Below, piece by piece: positions 62,633-64,000 of a stretch of 64,000 nucleotides of DNA. Both the position numbers and the translations under genes were made by a program. The DNA comes from Nostoc foliaceum FACHB-393 (GTDB lineage Bacteria > Cyanobacteriota > Cyanobacteriia > Cyanobacteriales > Nostocaceae). Every line of letters starts with the position of its first letter. Position 1 is the first letter of the stretch. The notes beneath the pieces were generated by a model. That model was given only the letters and a program-made list of their open reading frames with translations, searched no databases and was not told the origin of the DNA. The stretch is from positions 186,001 through 250,000 of the forward strand of contig NZ_JACJTD010000001.1 of the NCBI RefSeq assembly GCF_014698505.1, in the 5' to 3' direction.

Positions 62633-64000
62633 GTGAGTCAAGGATTTGATTACGATTTAGTCATTATAGGGGCTGGTGTAGGCGGACATGGCGCAGCCTT
62701 ACACGCTGTAAGTTGTGGTCTGAAAACAGCGATTATCGAAGCTGCTGATATGGGAGGAACCTGTGTTAATCGGGGCTGCATTCCTTCTAAGGCGCTGCTG
62801 GCGGCATCTGGACGTGTGCGGGAGTTACGCAATGCCCACCACCTCAAGTCACTAGGAATTCAAATTGGTAGCGTGGAATTTGATCGCCAAGCGATCGCGG
62901 ATCATGCTGGTAATCTCGTCTCAAAAATCCAAGGCGACTTAACCAACAGCCTCAAACGTCTAGGAGTTGATATTATCAGAGGTTGGGGAAAAATCGCTGG
63001 GGCACAAAAAGTCTCTATCACCGGAGACGGTGGCGAAAAAACCATCACAGCCAAAGACATCATCCTTTCCCCTGGTTCAATTCCTTTTGTACCTCCAGGG
63101 ATTGAAGTAGACGGCAAAACTGTCTTTACCAGCGATCAAGGCGTTAAGTTGGAGTCGCTACCAGACTGGGTGGCGATTATTGGTAGTGGTTACATCGGCT
63201 TGGAATTTTCTGATATTTACTCAGCTTTGGGTTGTGAAATCACCTTGATTGAAGCCCTAGATCAGTTAATGCCAGGATTTGACCGAGACATTGCCAAACT
63301 TGCCGAACGGGTGCTGATTACTCCCCGCGATATTGAAACGAAAGTGGGGATATACGCTAAAAAAGTCATCCCAGGTTCACCTGTGGTGATTGAGTTAGCA
63401 GATTTCAAAACCAAAGAAGATGTAGATGTCATCGAAGTAGATGCTTGCTTGGTGGCTACAGGACGCATCCCAGCGACCAAAAATCTTGGTTTGGAGTCTG
63501 TCGGTGTGGAACTGGATCGGCGGAATTTTATCCCAGTTGACGATCGCATGGCAGTACTATCATCTGGTGAAGTCGTGCCACATGTGTGGGCAATTGGCGA
63601 CGCTAATGGGAAGATGATGTTGGCACATGCGGCTTCTGCTCAAGGCATCATCGCGGTAGAAAATATAGTTGGGAGGGAAAGAATAGTAGACTATCGCAGC
63701 ATCCCCGCAGCGGCGTTTACCCACCCAGAAGTCAGCTATGTGGGCTTAACAGAAACAGCAGCTAAGGAGTTAGGACAAACCGAAGGGTTTGAAATCGGCA
63801 CAAGTCGAAGTTACTTCAAAGGGAATTCCAAAGCGTTGGCAGAAAATGAAGCCGACGGGATTGCCAAGGTGATATATCGCAAAGACACCGGAGAAGTCTT
63901 GGGTGTTCACATTTTCGGACTGCACGCCTCAGACTTAATTCATGAAGCGTCAGCTGCGATCGCTAACCGTCAATCTGTCCAAAGTCTCGCACATCTAGTT
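62633..64000 (+). CDS. lpdA: Dihydrolipoyl dehydrogenase, 3' end beyond window
   Basis: GTG at 62633 opens a frame that stays open to base 64000 (456 codons), so only about 20 residues are missing. FAD-binding [15 protein letters not shown] (~11-25); redox-active disulfide C44-C49 in [10 protein letters not shown]; central NAD-binding GSGYIGLEF; and [10 protein letters not shown]. The HxxxxE active-site motif (HPTLxE) would lie just past the window edge. E3 component of pyruvate and related dehydrogenase complexes and of the glycine cleavage system. Preceded by a repeat-rich gap, so probably transcribed alone. Confidence 0.97.
   Translation, partial: MSQGFDYDLVIIGAGVGGHGAALHAVSCGLKTAIIEAADMGGTCVNRGCIPSKALLAASGRVRELRNAHHLKSLGIQIGSVEFDRQAIADHAGNLVSKIQGDLTNSLKRLGVDIIRGWGKIAGAQKVSITGDGGEKTITAKDIILSPGSIPFVPPGIEVDGKTVFTSDQGVKLESLPDWVAIIGSGYIGLEFSDIYSALGCEITLIEALDQLMPGFDRDIAKLAERVLITPRDIETKVGIYAKKVIPGSPVVIELADFKTKEDVDVIEVDACLVATGRIPATKNLGLESVGVELDRRNFIPVDDRMAVLSSGEVVPHVWAIGDANGKMMLAHAASAQGIIAVENIVGRERIVDYRSIPAAAFTHPEVSYVGLTETAAKELGQTEGFEIGTSRSYFKGNSKALAENEADGIAKVIYRKDTGEVLGVHIFGLHASDLIHEASAAIANRQSVQSLAHLV

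Overview
The window is chromosomal DNA from a filamentous, probably heterocyst-forming cyanobacterium (order Nostocales, Nostoc-like). Evidence: dense HIP1 octamers (GCGATCGC), a form IB RuBisCO operon in the order rbcL-rbcX-rbcS followed by a RuBisCO activase with an SSU-like tail, a CcmP carboxysome shell protein, heptanucleotide STRR arrays, many dispersed palindromes, and large signalling proteins. No tRNA, rRNA, CRISPR array or complete insertion sequence was seen. Genus is inference.

Layout. 1-6.2 kb: the 3' part of a thioredoxin-fold-like gene, a PAS-Crp/Fnr regulator, glycerol kinase and an MFS permease. 6.2-7.6 kb is a repeat-rich gap. 7.6-9.7 kb: a type 2 argC and a DUF1350 protein. 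10.2-11.9 kb: a sigma70-type promoter, a c-di-AMP (ydaO/yuaA) riboswitch and a sucrose-phosphate-synthase-like glycosyltransferase. 12.6-14.1 kb: ccmP and a tightly linked pentapeptide-repeat gene. 14.2-20.7 kb: a CYTH phosphatase, a DUF6875-like protein, a secreted alpha/beta hydrolase, an M28 peptidase and unknowns. 20.9-23.8 kb: a 951-residue HTH / TIR-like / GAF / GAF protein behind a repeat-studded promoter region. 24.1-30.3 kb: a SafE/DsbD-like membrane protein with a periplasmic partner, galE, a membrane protein and an ABC exporter half. 30.5-37.1 kb: a two-domain secreted nuclease, an SGNH hydrolase, a YIP1 protein and a run of small membrane or unknown genes including a HupE-like protein.

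37.1-39.6 kb holds a 21-bp minisatellite, two unknown genes and a MITE-like element. 39.6-45.2 kb is the RuBisCO locus on the minus strand: rbcL, rbcX, rbcS, a terminator, then an SGNH hydrolase and a Phd/VapC toxin-antitoxin pair before rca. A candidate NtcA-type promoter lies about 475 nt upstream of rbcL. 45.5-50.9 kb (plus strand): a secreted propeller protein, panB, a Uma2 nuclease-like protein, trmFO, a fasciclin protein and a membrane protein. 51-62.2 kb (minus strand): a GNAT remnant fused in frame behind the murF stop codon, murF, a TerB-like protein, an overlooked 45-residue membrane peptide, a histone-deacetylase-family hydrolase, an FHA-PAS-GAF-GGDEF-EAL c-di-GMP enzyme, an orphan TpsB transporter and a SWIM-domain protein. 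The window ends inside lpdA.

Themes: carbon fixation (RuBisCO, chaperone, activase, carboxysome shell), nucleotide second messengers (a c-di-AMP riboswitch, c-di-GMP turnover, GAF sensors) and heavy colonisation of gene boundaries by small repeats. The strongest leads are the c-di-AMP riboswitch placed on an osmolyte-type glycosyltransferase and the HTH/TIR-like/GAF protein whose TIR-like domain appears to lack its catalytic glutamate.
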